From NCBI RefSeq assembly GCF_004683965.1, contig NZ_CP038436.1, forward strand, positions 3,472,001 to 3,536,000: a stretch of DNA of 64,000 nucleotides, given 5' to 3'. Shown piece after piece: positions 8,059 through 17,163 of the stretch (positions are counted from its first letter, which is position 1; the number at the start of each line of letters is the position of its first letter). The position numbers and the translations under genes are program-made. The DNA comes from Nocardioides seonyuensis. Its GTDB lineage: Bacteria > Actinomycetota > Actinomycetes > Propionibacteriales > Nocardioidaceae. A model generated the notes under the pieces. The model was not told the DNA's origin. It made no database searches and saw nothing but the letters and a program-made list of their open reading frames with translations.

Positions 8059-9605
8059 CAGGAGCTCCTCTCGTTCTCTCGTGCCTTGATCTCGGGATCC
8101 CCCATGAACGTGCTCGAACGCCAAGGCATCCGAGCCGCGAGGAAGCCGAGCACGATCACGGCGGCCGCCAGGCCCCACCCGAGGGTGTTCAGCATCCACG
8201 TCGGGTAACCCTCGTAGGGCTCCTGGATGTTGTTGATGAGCTCGTTGACCAGGATGAAGGTCAGCGCGGCCGGTGCCACGAACCCGATCAGCCACTGCCA
8301 CCACATGCCCACGTGCACCGAGCCGTCCCGGTTGAGGTGCTCACGCAGCAGAGCGGTCTTGCGGAAGACCCACGACAGCGCGAGCATGCTCACCACCGCG
8401 ACCAGCAGGATGCCGAAGCGGTTGATGAAGTGGTCGACGATGTCGAGCACGTAGACCCCCGTGGTGGTGCCCAGGAGCACGATGCTGATCAGGGCAGCCG
8501 GCACGCCGACCGCCATCGAGGCCGCGATCCGGGACATCTCGAACTTGTCCCGGACGGCTGAGATGACCACCTCGATCACGCTGACCAGCGAGGTCAGCCC
8601 CGCCACGACGAGGGAGCCGAAGAAGAGGACCCCGATCAGGGCGCCCGCCGGGGCCTCGTTGATGATCGCCGGGAAGGCGATGAAGGCCAGGCCCAGGCCG
8701 TCGGTCGCCACCTGGTCGACGGAGGTGCCCGCCGCGGTGGCCATGAAGCCGAGAGCGGCGAAGACGCCGATGCCGGCGAGCAGCTCGAAGCCGGAGTTGG
8801 CGAAGCCCACGACGAGCCCCGAGCCGGTCATGTCGCTGCGTCGGCCGACGTAGGACGCGTAGGTGATCATGATGCCGAAGCCCACCGACAGCGAGAAGAA
8901 GATCTGGCCGAAGGCCGCGATCCAGACGCTGGTCTTGCCCAGTGCGCTCCAGTCGGGCGTGAACAGTGCGTCGAGGCCGACGGCGGCGCCGTCGAGGGTC
9001 AGGGCGACCACCACCAGCGCGATGAACGAGATGAACAGGATCGGGATGAAGATCATCGACGAGGCGCCGATGCCCTTCTGCACGCCGAGGGCCATGATGA
9101 GGAGGACGACCAGCCAGACGAGCACCAGGGGCACCGTCACGCCGCTGACGAAGTCGAGTCCGATCCCGGGGTCGCCCGCCTGGAGATAGCTGCCGAAGAG
9201 GAACCCCTCGGGGTCGTCGCCCCACGCCTTGTCCATCGAGAAGAGCGCGTAGCGCGCAGCCCAGGCGATGACAGCGGCGTAGTAGACGGCGATCACGAAG
9301 CAGATCGCCACCTGCCACCAGCCGAGTCCCTCGGCTGCTGGATGGGCTCGCCGGAAGGCCAAGGGGGCCGAGCCGCGGTAGCGGTGGCCGAGTCCGTAGT
9401 CGAGCAGCAGGAACGGAAGTCCGGCCGTGAGCAGAGCGACGAGGTAGGGGATGATGAAGGCGCCGCCGCCGTTCTCGTAGGCGACGTAGGGGAAGCGCCA
9501 GATGTTGCCGAGTCCGACGGCTGAGCCGATCGCGGCGAGGATGAAGACCTTGCGGGAGCTGAACGCCCCCCGGTGCTCCTCGGAGTGCTCGACGGGTGAG
9601 CTCAC
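8058..9605 (-). CDS. Sodium-dependent neurotransmitter:symporter (NSS) family amino-acid transporter
   Basis: A 515-residue inner-membrane protein with about 12 helices and the NSS signature GSAVGLGNIWRFPY (27-40), which forms the sodium and substrate site of LeuT-fold transporters, followed by ENGGGAFIIPYL. With its MetS-like partner it resembles the MetPS methionine/alanine importer of Corynebacterium, so methionine or small neutral amino acids are the best guess. It starts at GTG 9605 behind a clear GGAGG. It lies downstream of the fadB terminator and probably has its own promoter in 9606-9683. Confidence 0.9.
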   Translation of the reverse strand: MSSPVEHSEEHRGAFSSRKVFILAAIGSAVGLGNIWRFPYVAYENGGGAFIIPYLVALLTAGLPFLLLDYGLGHRYRGSAPLAFRRAHPAAEGLGWWQVAICFVIAVYYAAVIAWAARYALFSMDKAWGDDPEGFLFGSYLQAGDPGIGLDFVSGVTVPLVLVWLVVLLIMALGVQKGIGASSMIFIPILFISFIALVVVALTLDGAAVGLDALFTPDWSALGKTSVWIAAFGQIFFSLSVGFGIMITYASYVGRRSDMTGSGLVVGFANSGFELLAGIGVFAALGFMATAAGTSVDQVATDGLGLAFIAFPAIINEAPAGALIGVLFFGSLVVAGLTSLVSVIEVVISAVRDKFEMSRIAASMAVGVPAALISIVLLGTTTGVYVLDIVDHFINRFGILLVAVVSMLALSWVFRKTALLREHLNRDGSVHVGMWWQWLIGFVAPAALTFILVNELINNIQEPYEGYPTWMLNTLGWGLAAAVIVLGFLAARMPWRSSTFMGDPEIKARENERSS

Positions 9606-9683
9606 GGATCCTCCTACCGATGGGTGCGGGCGGATTCAGCATGCCAGAGGCAACACCCGCGCACCACCACGGGCGGGGGAAGC

Positions 9684-9723
9684 GCAGCAGGGCCCGGCCG
9701 AGGCATCGGCCGGGCCCTGCTGC
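9684..9723 (-). terminator. Strong hairpin after fadB
   Basis: An 18-base stem without mismatches (9684-9701 with 9706-9723) closed by a four-base loop, lying 14 bases past the fadB stop codon on the minus strand. There is no good U-tract, which is common in actinobacteria. It should separate the fad operon from the transporter genes. Confidence 0.75.
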
Positions 9724-9737
9724 GAACGATCAGCGGC

Positions 9738-11834
9738 TCAGTGGAATCGCTTTCCGTTGGCCTTCTCCGACACTCCGGACACGTCCAGCAGGAAGGTCAG
9801 CCCGCCGTTCCAGAACGAGAACCCGGCGCCGGTGATCATCGCCAGGTCGATGTCCTCGGGGGCGGCGACCACGCCCTCGTCCAGCATCAGGCGCGCTTCC
9901 TCGGCCAGGCCGACGAGGGTCTTCTCCCGAACCTCCTCGGCTGTGAGCACCACCGGCTGCTCCGGCTTCTCGAGCAGCTCTGCCACGGACGGGTCGATGG
10001 AACCGTCGGGGCCGTAGTAGCCCGGCTTCCTCGCCTCGACCACCCGCCGCAGTGCCGGGGAGACGTAGAAGCGGTCGGGGAAGGCTCCTGCCAACGTCTC
10101 GTTGTTGTGCAGGGCGATGGCCGGACCGACCAGGGACAGCAGCATGAACGGCGGCATCGGGGCGATGCCGGCGAAGGCGCTGTCCGCGACCTCGACGGGC
10201 GTGCCCTCGTCGACGATCCGACCGACCTCGCCCATGAAGCGCCCCAGGAGCCGGTTCACGATGAAGGAGGGGCTGTCCTTCACGAGGATCGAGGTCTTCT
10301 TCAGGCTCCTGCCGGTGGCGAACGCCGTCGCCAGCGTGGCGTCGTCGGTCCGCTCGCCGCGCACGATCTCGAGCAGCGGCATCACCGCGACCGGGTTGAA
10401 GAAGTGGAAGCCCACGACGCGCTCGGGGTGCTCGAGGTCGGCTGCCATCTCGGTGATGGAGAGCGAGGAGGTGTTCGTCGCCAGGACGCACTCGGCGGAG
10501 ACGACCTTCTCGACATCGGCGAAGACCGTCTTCTTGATCGCCATCTCCTCGAAGACGGCCTCGATCACGAAGTCGGCGTCACCGAACGCCGCCTGCTTGT
10601 CGGTCTCTCCCGTGACCAGCGCCTTGTGGCGGTTGGCCTTGTCCTGGTTGATCCGGCCCTTCGCGAGGAGCTTGTCGATCTCCGCGTGCACATAGGCGAC
10701 GCCCTTGTCGGCGCGCTCCTGGTCGAGGTCGGTGAGCACGACGGGCACCTCGAGGCGGCGTACGAACAGGAGTGCCAGCTGGCTCGCCATCAGGCCCGCG
10801 CCCACGATCCCGACCTTGGTCACCGGCCGTGCCAACGACTTGTCCGGCGCGCCGGCGGGCCGCTTGGCGCGCTTCTGGACCAGGTCGAAGGCGTAGAGCG
10901 ACGCGAGCAGCTCAGGGGTCTCCGACATCTCCTCGAGGGCGTCGTCCTCGGCAGCGAAGCCTGCGTCGCGGTCGGTGTCGCGGGCTGCCGAGATGAGCTC
11001 CACGGCCTTGCGCGCCGCGGGGGAGCCGCCGCCGGTCTTGCTGGCCACGATCTGGCGCGCGCGCTCGATCGCCGCGTCCCACGCCTCGCCCCGGTCGGGG
11101 TCGGCGCGGTGCACTTGGATCTCACCGCGCAGGACGGCGGCTGCCCACAGCAATGACTGCTCGAGGAAGTCGGCGCCGCCGAACACGGCGTCGGCGAGCC
11201 CCATCTCGTAGGCGGCCTGGCCGCCGAGGGTCTTCCCCTGGTTGAGGGGGTTCTCGAGGATCAGGGTGACCGCCTTGTCGGCACCCAGCAGGTTGGGAAC
11301 CAGGTAGGCGCCGCCCCAGCCGGGGACCAGGCCGAGCATGACCTCGGGGAGCCCCAGCGCAGGGGCGGAGTCCATGACCGTGCGGTAGGTGCAGTGCAGC
11401 GCCACCTCGAGACCACCACCGAGCGCCAGGCCGTTGATCAGCCCGAAGCTGGGCTTGCCGCCGTCCTGGAGCTTGCGGAAGACCGCGTGCCCCAGCTCGG
11501 CCACGGTGCGCACGGCGCCGGGGCCGCCACCCTGGATGCTGGTGAGGTCGGCTCCGGCGGCGAGGATGAACGGCTTGCCGGTGACCGCGATCGCCTGGAT
11601 GGTGTCGTCCGCCAGTGCCGCGTCGATCGCCTTGTCCAGCTCGAGCAACGAGCCGGGGCCGAAGGTGTTGGGCTTGGTGTGGTCCTCGCCGTTGTCGAGG
11701 GTGATCAGGCCGAAGGTGACTCCCGGAAGCGCGACCTTGCGCAGGTGGGCACGGGTGACCCGCTCGGCCTCCGACACGATGGCCTCGGCGCGAGCGCGCA
11801 GGTCTGCGGAGAGCTCATGGGTGTTGTCGCTCAT
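9738..11834 (-). CDS. fadB: Fatty-acid oxidation multifunctional enzyme: enoyl-CoA hydratase / 3-hydroxyacyl-CoA dehydrogenase
   Basis: A 698-residue FadB/FadJ-type protein. The N-terminal crotonase domain shows AAGADLTSIQ and GLALGGGLEVALHCTYRTV around residues 90-150. The dehydrogenase domain starts at KVGIVGAGLMASQLALL (about 340) with the NAD-binding fold ending in VVLTDLD, and contains the catalytic-histidine motif VGFHFFNPVAVMPLLEIV. It does hydration and dehydrogenation in beta-oxidation. The start lies one base after the fadA stop, so thiolase and multifunctional enzyme form a FadAB-type operon that very likely makes a complex. Confidence 0.95.
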   Translation of the reverse strand: MSDNTHELSADLRARAEAIVSEAERVTRAHLRKVALPGVTFGLITLDNGEDHTKPNTFGPGSLLELDKAIDAALADDTIQAIAVTGKPFILAAGADLTSIQGGGPGAVRTVAELGHAVFRKLQDGGKPSFGLINGLALGGGLEVALHCTYRTVMDSAPALGLPEVMLGLVPGWGGAYLVPNLLGADKAVTLILENPLNQGKTLGGQAAYEMGLADAVFGGADFLEQSLLWAAAVLRGEIQVHRADPDRGEAWDAAIERARQIVASKTGGGSPAARKAVELISAARDTDRDAGFAAEDDALEEMSETPELLASLYAFDLVQKRAKRPAGAPDKSLARPVTKVGIVGAGLMASQLALLFVRRLEVPVVLTDLDQERADKGVAYVHAEIDKLLAKGRINQDKANRHKALVTGETDKQAAFGDADFVIEAVFEEMAIKKTVFADVEKVVSAECVLATNTSSLSITEMAADLEHPERVVGFHFFNPVAVMPLLEIVRGERTDDATLATAFATGRSLKKTSILVKDSPSFIVNRLLGRFMGEVGRIVDEGTPVEVADSAFAGIAPMPPFMLLSLVGPAIALHNNETLAGAFPDRFYVSPALRRVVEARKPGYYGPDGSIDPSVAELLEKPEQPVVLTAEEVREKTLVGLAEEARLMLDEGVVAAPEDIDLAMITGAGFSFWNGGLTFLLDVSGVSEKANGKRFH

Positions 11835-11835
11835 C

Positions 11836-13035
11836 TCAGGCGTCCTCTCCGACGTAGTGGGGGTTCTCCCAGATCACGGTGCCGCCCATGCCGATGCCGA
11901 TGCACATGGTGGTGAGTCCGTAGCGCACCTCGGGGCGCTCCTCGAACTGGCGCGCGAGCTGGGTCATCAGGCGCACGCCGGACGAGGCCAGCGGGTGGCC
12001 CATCGCGATCGCGCCGCCGTAGGGGTTGACGCGGTCGTCGTCGTCGGCGATCCCGAAGTGCTCCAGGAACGCCAGCACCTGGACGGCGAACGCCTCGTTG
12101 ACCTCGAACGCGTCGATGTCGTCGATCGTGAGCCCGGCCTGCTTGAGCGCCTTCTCGGTCGCCGGGATGGGGCCGGCGCCCATGACCTCGGGCTCGACCC
12201 CCACGAAGGAGTAGGCCACCAGGCGCATCTTCACCGGGAGGCCGAGCTCGCGCGCGGTCTCCTCGTCGGCGAGCAGCGCCGCGGTGGCGCCGTCGTTGAT
12301 GCCGGCGGCGTTGCCCGCGGTCACGTTGCCGTGCGAGCGGAACGGCGTCTTGAGACCGCCCAGCGACTCCATCGTCGTCTCCGGACGCATCGGCTCGTCG
12401 ACGGTCGCCAGGCCCCAGCCGGCGTCTGCCGAGCGCGTCGCGACCGGCACGAGGTCAGGCTGGATCTTGCCGGCGTCGTAGGCGGCCTTGGTCTTCTGCT
12501 GGCTCCGCACGGCGTAGGAGTCGACCCGCTCCTTGGTGATCGTGGGGTAGCGGTCGTGGAGGTTCTCGGCGGTCTTGCCCATGACCAGGGCGTCGGGATC
12601 GACGATCCGCTCGCTGAGGATGCGCGGGTTGGGGTCGACGCCCTCGCCCATCGGGTGGCGGCCCATGTGCTCGACGCCGCCGGCGATGGCGACGTCGTAC
12701 GCCCCGAAGGCGATGCCCGACGCCGTCGTGGTGACTGCTGTCATGGCGCCGGCGCACATGCGGTCGATCGAGAAGCCGGGGACCGTGTCGGGCAGGCCCG
12801 AGAGAAGGGCGGCGGTGCGCCCGATCGTGAGGCCCTGGTCGCCGATCTGCGTGGTCGCGGCCACCGCGACCTCGTCCACCCGCTCAGGAGGGAGCGAGGG
12901 GTTGCGCCGGATCAGCTCACGGATGCACTTGATGACGAGGTCGTCGGCACGGGTCTCGGCGTACTGGCCCTTGGCCTTGCCGAACGGTGTGCGCACGCCG
13001 TCGACGAAGACGACCTCTCGCTGCTTTCGGGGCAC
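11836..13035 (-). CDS. fadA: Acetyl-CoA C-acyltransferase (beta-oxidation thiolase)
   Basis: A 399-residue degradative thiolase, the last step of beta-oxidation. Catalytic residues are in place: Cys94 in DRMCAGAMTAV, His in GGAIAMGHPLASSG and the second Cys in TMCIGIGMGG. The substrate loop NVTAGNAAGINDGATA is also present. I chose GTG 13035 because AGGAG sits six bases before it; a TTG six bases further up is too close to that ribosome site. First gene of the fadA-fadB operon, divergent from the PAC2 gene. Confidence 0.95.
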   Translation of the reverse strand: MPRKQREVVFVDGVRTPFGKAKGQYAETRADDLVIKCIRELIRRNPSLPPERVDEVAVAATTQIGDQGLTIGRTAALLSGLPDTVPGFSIDRMCAGAMTAVTTTASGIAFGAYDVAIAGGVEHMGRHPMGEGVDPNPRILSERIVDPDALVMGKTAENLHDRYPTITKERVDSYAVRSQQKTKAAYDAGKIQPDLVPVATRSADAGWGLATVDEPMRPETTMESLGGLKTPFRSHGNVTAGNAAGINDGATAALLADEETARELGLPVKMRLVAYSFVGVEPEVMGAGPIPATEKALKQAGLTIDDIDAFEVNEAFAVQVLAFLEHFGIADDDDRVNPYGGAIAMGHPLASSGVRLMTQLARQFEERPEVRYGLTTMCIGIGMGGTVIWENPHYVGEDA

Positions 13036-13153
13036 GAACAACTCCTGGGGATGAGGGTGGCAGACCAGAGTAGGTTACCCCCCAGTAACAACGCTGAGTA
13101 GTTCTGTCGTACCACCGACGGTGTGCGACCGCTCACTCACTAGGCTTGCCCCC
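13036..13153. promoter_or_regulatory. Divergent fadA / PAC2 intergenic region
   Basis: 118 bases serve both directions. On the plus strand TAGGCT (13141-13146) ends seven bases before the PAC2 ATG, predicting a leaderless transcript. On the minus strand a GGTAACCTACTCT stretch about 30-40 bases before fadA is a -10 candidate. Imperfect arms GTAACAAC and GTAGTT around 13087-13104 might bind a fatty-acid regulator, but this is weak. Confidence 0.4.
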
Positions 13154-14065
13154 ATGGCCGAAAGACTCGTGCACATCGTCGACGACGCCGAGGTCCTCGA
13201 CGAGGCCGGCGACCTCACCCTCGTCTGTGTCCTGACCGGGTTCCTGGATGCCGGCAAGTCGGCCGAGCTGGCTGCTTCCTACCTCGCCGACCTGAGCGAG
13301 AGCAAGGTCGTGGCGACCTTCGACGTCGACGTGTTCCACGACTACCGCGCCCGTCGCCCACCGGTGACCTTCGTGCGCGACCGGTACGACTCCTACGAGG
13401 CTCCCCGGCTCGTGGTGCGCGCGCTGCGCGACACGGGTGGGACGCCGTTCCTGCTCCTGCAGGGTCCCGAGCCCGACACGAGGTGGGAGGGCTTCGCGCG
13501 TGCTGTCCGCGAGGTGATCGAGCACTTCGGGGTGTCGCGAACCGTCGGGATGGGCGCGGTGCCCATGGCCGTGCCCCACACCAGGCCGATCGCGATCACC
13601 CCGCACGCCAACCGCCCCGAGCTGGTCCTCGGTCACAGCCCGTGGCAGGGCGAGCTTCGCGTCCCGGCGAGCGCGCAGGCGCTCCTCGAGATCCGACTCG
13701 GGGAGTGGGGCCACGACGCCCTCGGGTTCGTCGCCCACATCCCGCACTACCTGGCCCAGATGGAGTACCCCCAGGCGGCTGTCGCGCTTGTCGAGCAGGT
13801 CGAGCTCGGGGGGCGACTCACCGTCGACCTGACCGAGCTCCGCGCGGCCGCCGAGTCGACCGAGGCCGAGATCGAGCGCTACCTGGAGTCCCACGACGAG
13901 GTCGGCGAGGTGGTGCGGGGCCTCGAGCAGCAGTACGACGCCTTCCGCGAGGCCGAGGAGTCAGGGAGCTCCCTCCTCGCGGCGGACGAACCCTTGCCCA
14001 CGGGCGAGGAGATCGGTCGTCAGTTCGAGCAGTTCCTCGCCGGTCTCGACGAGGACGAGCGCTGA
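13154..14065 (+). CDS. PAC2 family protein (proteasome assembly chaperone-like)
   Basis: A 303-residue actinobacterial PAC2-family protein. Recognisable segments are LTGFLDAGKSAELAASYL near the N terminus, FLLLQGPEPDTRWEGF, GMGAVPMAVPHTRP and FVAHIPHYLAQMEYPQAA. The family shares its fold with eukaryotic proteasome-assembly chaperones; in bacteria the role is unproven. The C terminus (about 225-303) is acidic, helical and probably coiled-coil. The start follows a TAGGCT -10 box by seven bases. Its stop shares one base with the tesB start (TGATG). Confidence 0.82.
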   Translation: MAERLVHIVDDAEVLDEAGDLTLVCVLTGFLDAGKSAELAASYLADLSESKVVATFDVDVFHDYRARRPPVTFVRDRYDSYEAPRLVVRALRDTGGTPFLLLQGPEPDTRWEGFARAVREVIEHFGVSRTVGMGAVPMAVPHTRPIAITPHANRPELVLGHSPWQGELRVPASAQALLEIRLGEWGHDALGFVAHIPHYLAQMEYPQAAVALVEQVELGGRLTVDLTELRAAAESTEAEIERYLESHDEVGEVVRGLEQQYDAFREAEESGSSLLAADEPLPTGEEIGRQFEQFLAGLDEDER

Positions 14066-14943
14066 TGGCCGGCAGTGCCGCCGAGCTCGTGGAGCTCCTG
14101 GAGCTCGAGCAGATCGACCTCAACCTCTACCGGGGGTCCCAGCCCCGCCGCACGACCCGCCAGCGCGTGTTCGGAGGACAGGTCGCGGCCCAAGCCGTGA
14201 TGGCTGCCCAGCAGACGGTCGAGGACGCCCTGGTCATCCACTCCCTCCACTCCTACTTCCTGCGACCCGGGGACCACGAGGTCCCGATCGTCTACGACGT
14301 CGAGCGCACCCGCGACGGGGCGAGCTTCGTCACGCGCCGTGTCCTGGCGCGGCAGCACGGCCGTCCGATCTTCCAGCTCTCGTGCAGCTTCCAGAGGCCT
14401 GAGGACGGCATGGAGCACCAGGACCGCCAGCCCGACGTGATCCCTCCCGAGGATGCGGTTCCCATCGCAGATCTCGTGCGCCAGCGTGGTCAGGAGGCGT
14501 TCGAGGAGTGGGACCGCGAGTGGTCGGCGCTCGACGGTCGCTACATCGGTACCTCCGCCATGGGCCTCCCCGAGGATCCCGACCATCCGGCCAAGGCGCG
14601 GCTGTGGGTGCGCATCGACGGCGACCTCGGCGACGACCGGGCACTCCAGGCGGCCGCGTTCACCTATGCCAGCGACCTGACCCTGCTGGGCGCGGCCCTG
14701 GTGCCACACGGGATCGGCATCTACTCGAGCCGGCTCCAGCCGGCGTCCCTGGACCACTCGATCTGGTTCCACCGCCCCTTCCGGGCGGATGAGTGGTGGC
14801 TCTACGACCAGGCCTCGCCGTTCGCCGGCGGAGCCCGGGGGATGACCACGGCGCGGGTCTTCACCCGTGAGGGCGAGCTCGTCGCGACGGTGGCACAGGA
14901 GGGCCTGATCCGCCTCCGGGACGGCCGCGCGCAGTCCTCCTAG
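14065..14943 (+). CDS. tesB: Acyl-CoA thioesterase II
   Basis: A 292-residue double-hotdog thioesterase that hydrolyses acyl-CoA to free acid and CoA. Family blocks are RQRVFGGQVAAQAVMAA, HSLHSYFLRPGD, YDVERTRDGASFVTRRV, then in the second hotdog AAAFTYASDLTLLGAAL (with the catalytic Asp), SLDHSIWFHRPFRADEWWLY and the terminal ATVAQEGLIR (catalytic Gln). Position next to the fad genes supports control of acyl-CoA pools. Coupled to the PAC2 gene by a one-base overlap. Confidence 0.93.
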   Translation: MAGSAAELVELLELEQIDLNLYRGSQPRRTTRQRVFGGQVAAQAVMAAQQTVEDALVIHSLHSYFLRPGDHEVPIVYDVERTRDGASFVTRRVLARQHGRPIFQLSCSFQRPEDGMEHQDRQPDVIPPEDAVPIADLVRQRGQEAFEEWDREWSALDGRYIGTSAMGLPEDPDHPAKARLWVRIDGDLGDDRALQAAAFTYASDLTLLGAALVPHGIGIYSSRLQPASLDHSIWFHRPFRADEWWLYDQASPFAGGARGMTTARVFTREGELVATVAQEGLIRLRDGRAQSS

Positions 14944-14946
14944 CAC

Positions 14947-14958
14947 TACAACGTTGTA
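14947..14958. promoter_or_regulatory. 12-base palindrome TACAACGTTGTA
   Basis: A perfect 6+6 palindrome three bases after the tesB stop and about 85 bases before the M23 peptidase start. It looks like a dimeric (for example TetR-type) operator. The 7-mer GTTGTAA on its right edge recurs in the fabG4/fadA2 divergent promoter (18542-18548). Function unproven. Confidence 0.35.
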
Positions 14959-15042
14959 ATTCACCGCATTTCGCGGACGGGCGTGTCGTCGCCTCGTTAC
15001 GGTTGAGCGCTCCTGTGACTCCTGTGATTGAGGACGTGCCCG

Positions 15043-16269
15043 ATGCGCTTGCCGCGACCCCTGCTCGGACCCCTTGCGGGGCTGGCCTCCATGACGCTGG
15101 TGGTGACCACTGGGGCGGCGTTCGCGGCACGGAGCACACCACCGCTGACGCCGTACCAGATGCCGTTCCCCTGCGGTGAGACGTGGGCGGGATCCACCCG
15201 GGCCGGTCACAGCCCGAGCATCAGGTCCATCGACTGGAACCGCAATCCCGACGCCGGTGCCCCGGTCGTGGCCGCCGCCGGCGGGACGGTGACGACTGCC
15301 CAGGCGTCGTCCAGTGGCGGCTACGGCCGCTACGTCGTGATCGACCACGGCAACGGCGAGAGCTCGCTCTACGCCCACCTCAACAGCGTGAGCGCGGGGC
15401 TCGGCCAACGAGTCGACCAGGGCACCATGATCGGCACGGTCGGAAACACGGGGAACTCGCGCGGCTCCCACCTGCACTTCGAGCAGAAGTCGGGGAAGGC
15501 CGTCGTGGACGCGTGGTTCGGCGGCGTGGCTTTCAAGCCCGGCGCCCTCACCTCCGCCAACTGCGTCGACGTTCCGCTGGCGGGCAACTTCACCGGCGAC
15601 CCGGCCGCCGAGACCGCGGTGTTCCGTCGAGCGCGCCGGTCGACCTTCATCGTCAGTCCCACGAGCTCGGCACCCATCCAGGTCCGCTTCGGGAGGGCGT
15701 TCGACGAGCCGCTCCTCGGGGACTGGGACGGTGACGGCCAGCTCGACGTGGGGGTGCGCACTCCGCGGCGGAGCAAGTTCAAGCTCCGCACCGCCAACGG
15801 GGTAGCGAAGATCAAGTTCGGGCTCGTCTCGGACCGTCCGATCAGCGGTGACTGGAACGGGGACGGCTCCAGCGAGATCGGCGTCCACCGGGCGAGCGAC
15901 GCCACCTTCTGGCAGCGCCAGCCAGACGGCTCCACGGCACCGGTCTGGCTCGGCGACGGCGACGACCTGCCCGTGACCGGTGACTGGGACGGGGACCGTC
16001 GCACGGACCTGGGTGTCTTCGACCAGTCCACCGCGACCTTCACCCTGCGTACGACGACCGCCGACGGGCTGTCGCTGCTCTCGGTCGTGCAGCTCGGCGC
16101 GCCCGGCGACCTGCCGGTCACCGGCGACTGGGACGGCAACGGCATCACCGACCTCGGTGTGTGGTCGCCCACGACCGCGTTGCTCTCGCAGGGCTTCGCA
16201 CCGATGTCCGCCAGGCCCGGCACGACGGCTACGCCCACGCGGGTGGTCCGTGTGGGGCGCAGCCGCTGA
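15043..16269 (+). CDS. Secreted M23-type peptidase with C-terminal FG-GAP/VCBS-like repeats
   Basis: A 408-residue exported protein. An Arg-containing N terminus and hydrophobic stretch end at AAFA (about residue 29), a type I signal peptide. Residues about 38-160 form an M23 (LytM-like) domain with SIDWNRNPDAGAPVVAAAGG, GYGRYVVIDHGNGESSLYAHL and the HxH motif GSHLHFEQ; the usual His four residues before the Asp is not obvious. Residues about 175-395 carry five repeats of the type GDWDGDGxxDxGV (for example GDWNGDGSSEIGV), resembling calcium-binding propeller blades. Likely acts on or binds the cell wall. ATG 15043 chosen over TTG 15028 because the signal peptide begins there. Confidence 0.85.
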   Translation: MRLPRPLLGPLAGLASMTLVVTTGAAFAARSTPPLTPYQMPFPCGETWAGSTRAGHSPSIRSIDWNRNPDAGAPVVAAAGGTVTTAQASSSGGYGRYVVIDHGNGESSLYAHLNSVSAGLGQRVDQGTMIGTVGNTGNSRGSHLHFEQKSGKAVVDAWFGGVAFKPGALTSANCVDVPLAGNFTGDPAAETAVFRRARRSTFIVSPTSSAPIQVRFGRAFDEPLLGDWDGDGQLDVGVRTPRRSKFKLRTANGVAKIKFGLVSDRPISGDWNGDGSSEIGVHRASDATFWQRQPDGSTAPVWLGDGDDLPVTGDWDGDRRTDLGVFDQSTATFTLRTTTADGLSLLSVVQLGAPGDLPVTGDWDGNGITDLGVWSPTTALLSQGFAPMSARPGTTATPTRVVRVGRSR

Positions 16270-16272
16270 AGC

Positions 16273-17163
16273 TCAGGCGCGGGTGGCTCTTCCCACCAGG
16301 TGCGGAGACCCGTCCTTCGGGCTCGTCAGCGAGAACGTGTGCTCGCCGTCGACCTGTCGAGCCGCGAAGCTGACCGTGCCCGGCAGGAACACCGGCTTCT
16401 TGAACGCCACCTCGACAGTGACCGCGTCGGGCAGGCGGTTCTCGATCGCTGCGATGCAACGCGCCTTGGTCCACATGCCGTGGGCGATCTGGCGGGGGAA
16501 GCCCAGTGCCTTCGCCGTCAACGGGTAGAGGTGGATGGGGTTGTGGTCGCCGGAGACTCCGGCGTAGGTGCGCCCCAGGTCTGCCGGCAGTCGCCACTGC
16601 ACGCCCCCACTGGGCGGGTCCACGACGGACAGCCCCGGGTCAGGCTCACCCTCCACCCGCGGGCCGCGCCGCAGGTAGACGGAGGCGGACTCCCAGACGA
16701 CCTCGTCGTCGCAGGTCGCGGTCGTGACGAAGTCGAGCAGGGCACCCTTGGCATGTGCGCGAGGCGGAGCCACCGAGGCGCTCACGTCGAGGGTCGCGCC
16801 CACCTCGACAGGACGGTGGGCGGTGATGGAGTTCTCGACGTGCACCATCCCGATGGCGGGGTAGGGGAAGGCGGGGTCGCTCATGATCGCCATGTGGAGC
16901 GGGAACGCCAGCATGTGCGGGTAGGGCACGGGAAGAGTGTCCTTGCGGGGGAACCCGCACACCGCGGAGTAGGCGTCGACGTCCTTGCGGGTCGTCGCCA
17001 CCCCCGGTCGGGCGTAGGAGAGCCCTCGGAACGTGCTGGAGGAGGCCTTCCTCACCCCGGGCAGGAGGTTGACGCCTGGGATGGCGGGGAGCGCTGCGCG
17101 CACCAGGGTGGTCAGCCCGCCCGGCTCCCCGGTGAGCAGCTTGGTCTCGGGACCGCCCATCAT
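16273..17163 (-). CDS. MaoC-type (R)-3-hydroxyacyl dehydratase, HtdX-like
   Basis: A 296-residue double-hotdog dehydratase. The C-terminal half holds the hydratase-2 motif YAGVSGDHNPIHLYPLTAKALGF with the catalytic Asp/His, followed by IAHGMWTKARCIAAIE. The N-terminal half has the non-catalytic hotdog around PYPHMLAFPLHMAIMS. Order (dehydratase, high-molecular-weight FabG, divergent thiolase) matches htdX-fabG4-fadA2 of Mycobacterium tuberculosis. The ATG overlaps the fabG4 stop by four bases (ATGATG gives a second option at 17160). Expected to dehydrate long 3-hydroxyacyl thioesters. Confidence 0.88.
   Translation of the reverse strand: MMGGPETKLLTGEPGGLTTLVRAALPAIPGVNLLPGVRKASSSTFRGLSYARPGVATTRKDVDAYSAVCGFPRKDTLPVPYPHMLAFPLHMAIMSDPAFPYPAIGMVHVENSITAHRPVEVGATLDVSASVAPPRAHAKGALLDFVTTATCDDEVVWESASVYLRRGPRVEGEPDPGLSVVDPPSGGVQWRLPADLGRTYAGVSGDHNPIHLYPLTAKALGFPRQIAHGMWTKARCIAAIENRLPDAVTVEVAFKKPVFLPGTVSFAARQVDGEHTFSLTSPKDGSPHLVGRATRA

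Noticed and set aside
12097..12112. Second SOS-like site (TCGAACGCGTCGA) inside fadA
   Set aside because: The right half lacks GTTCGA and the site is inside a coding region with no promoter.
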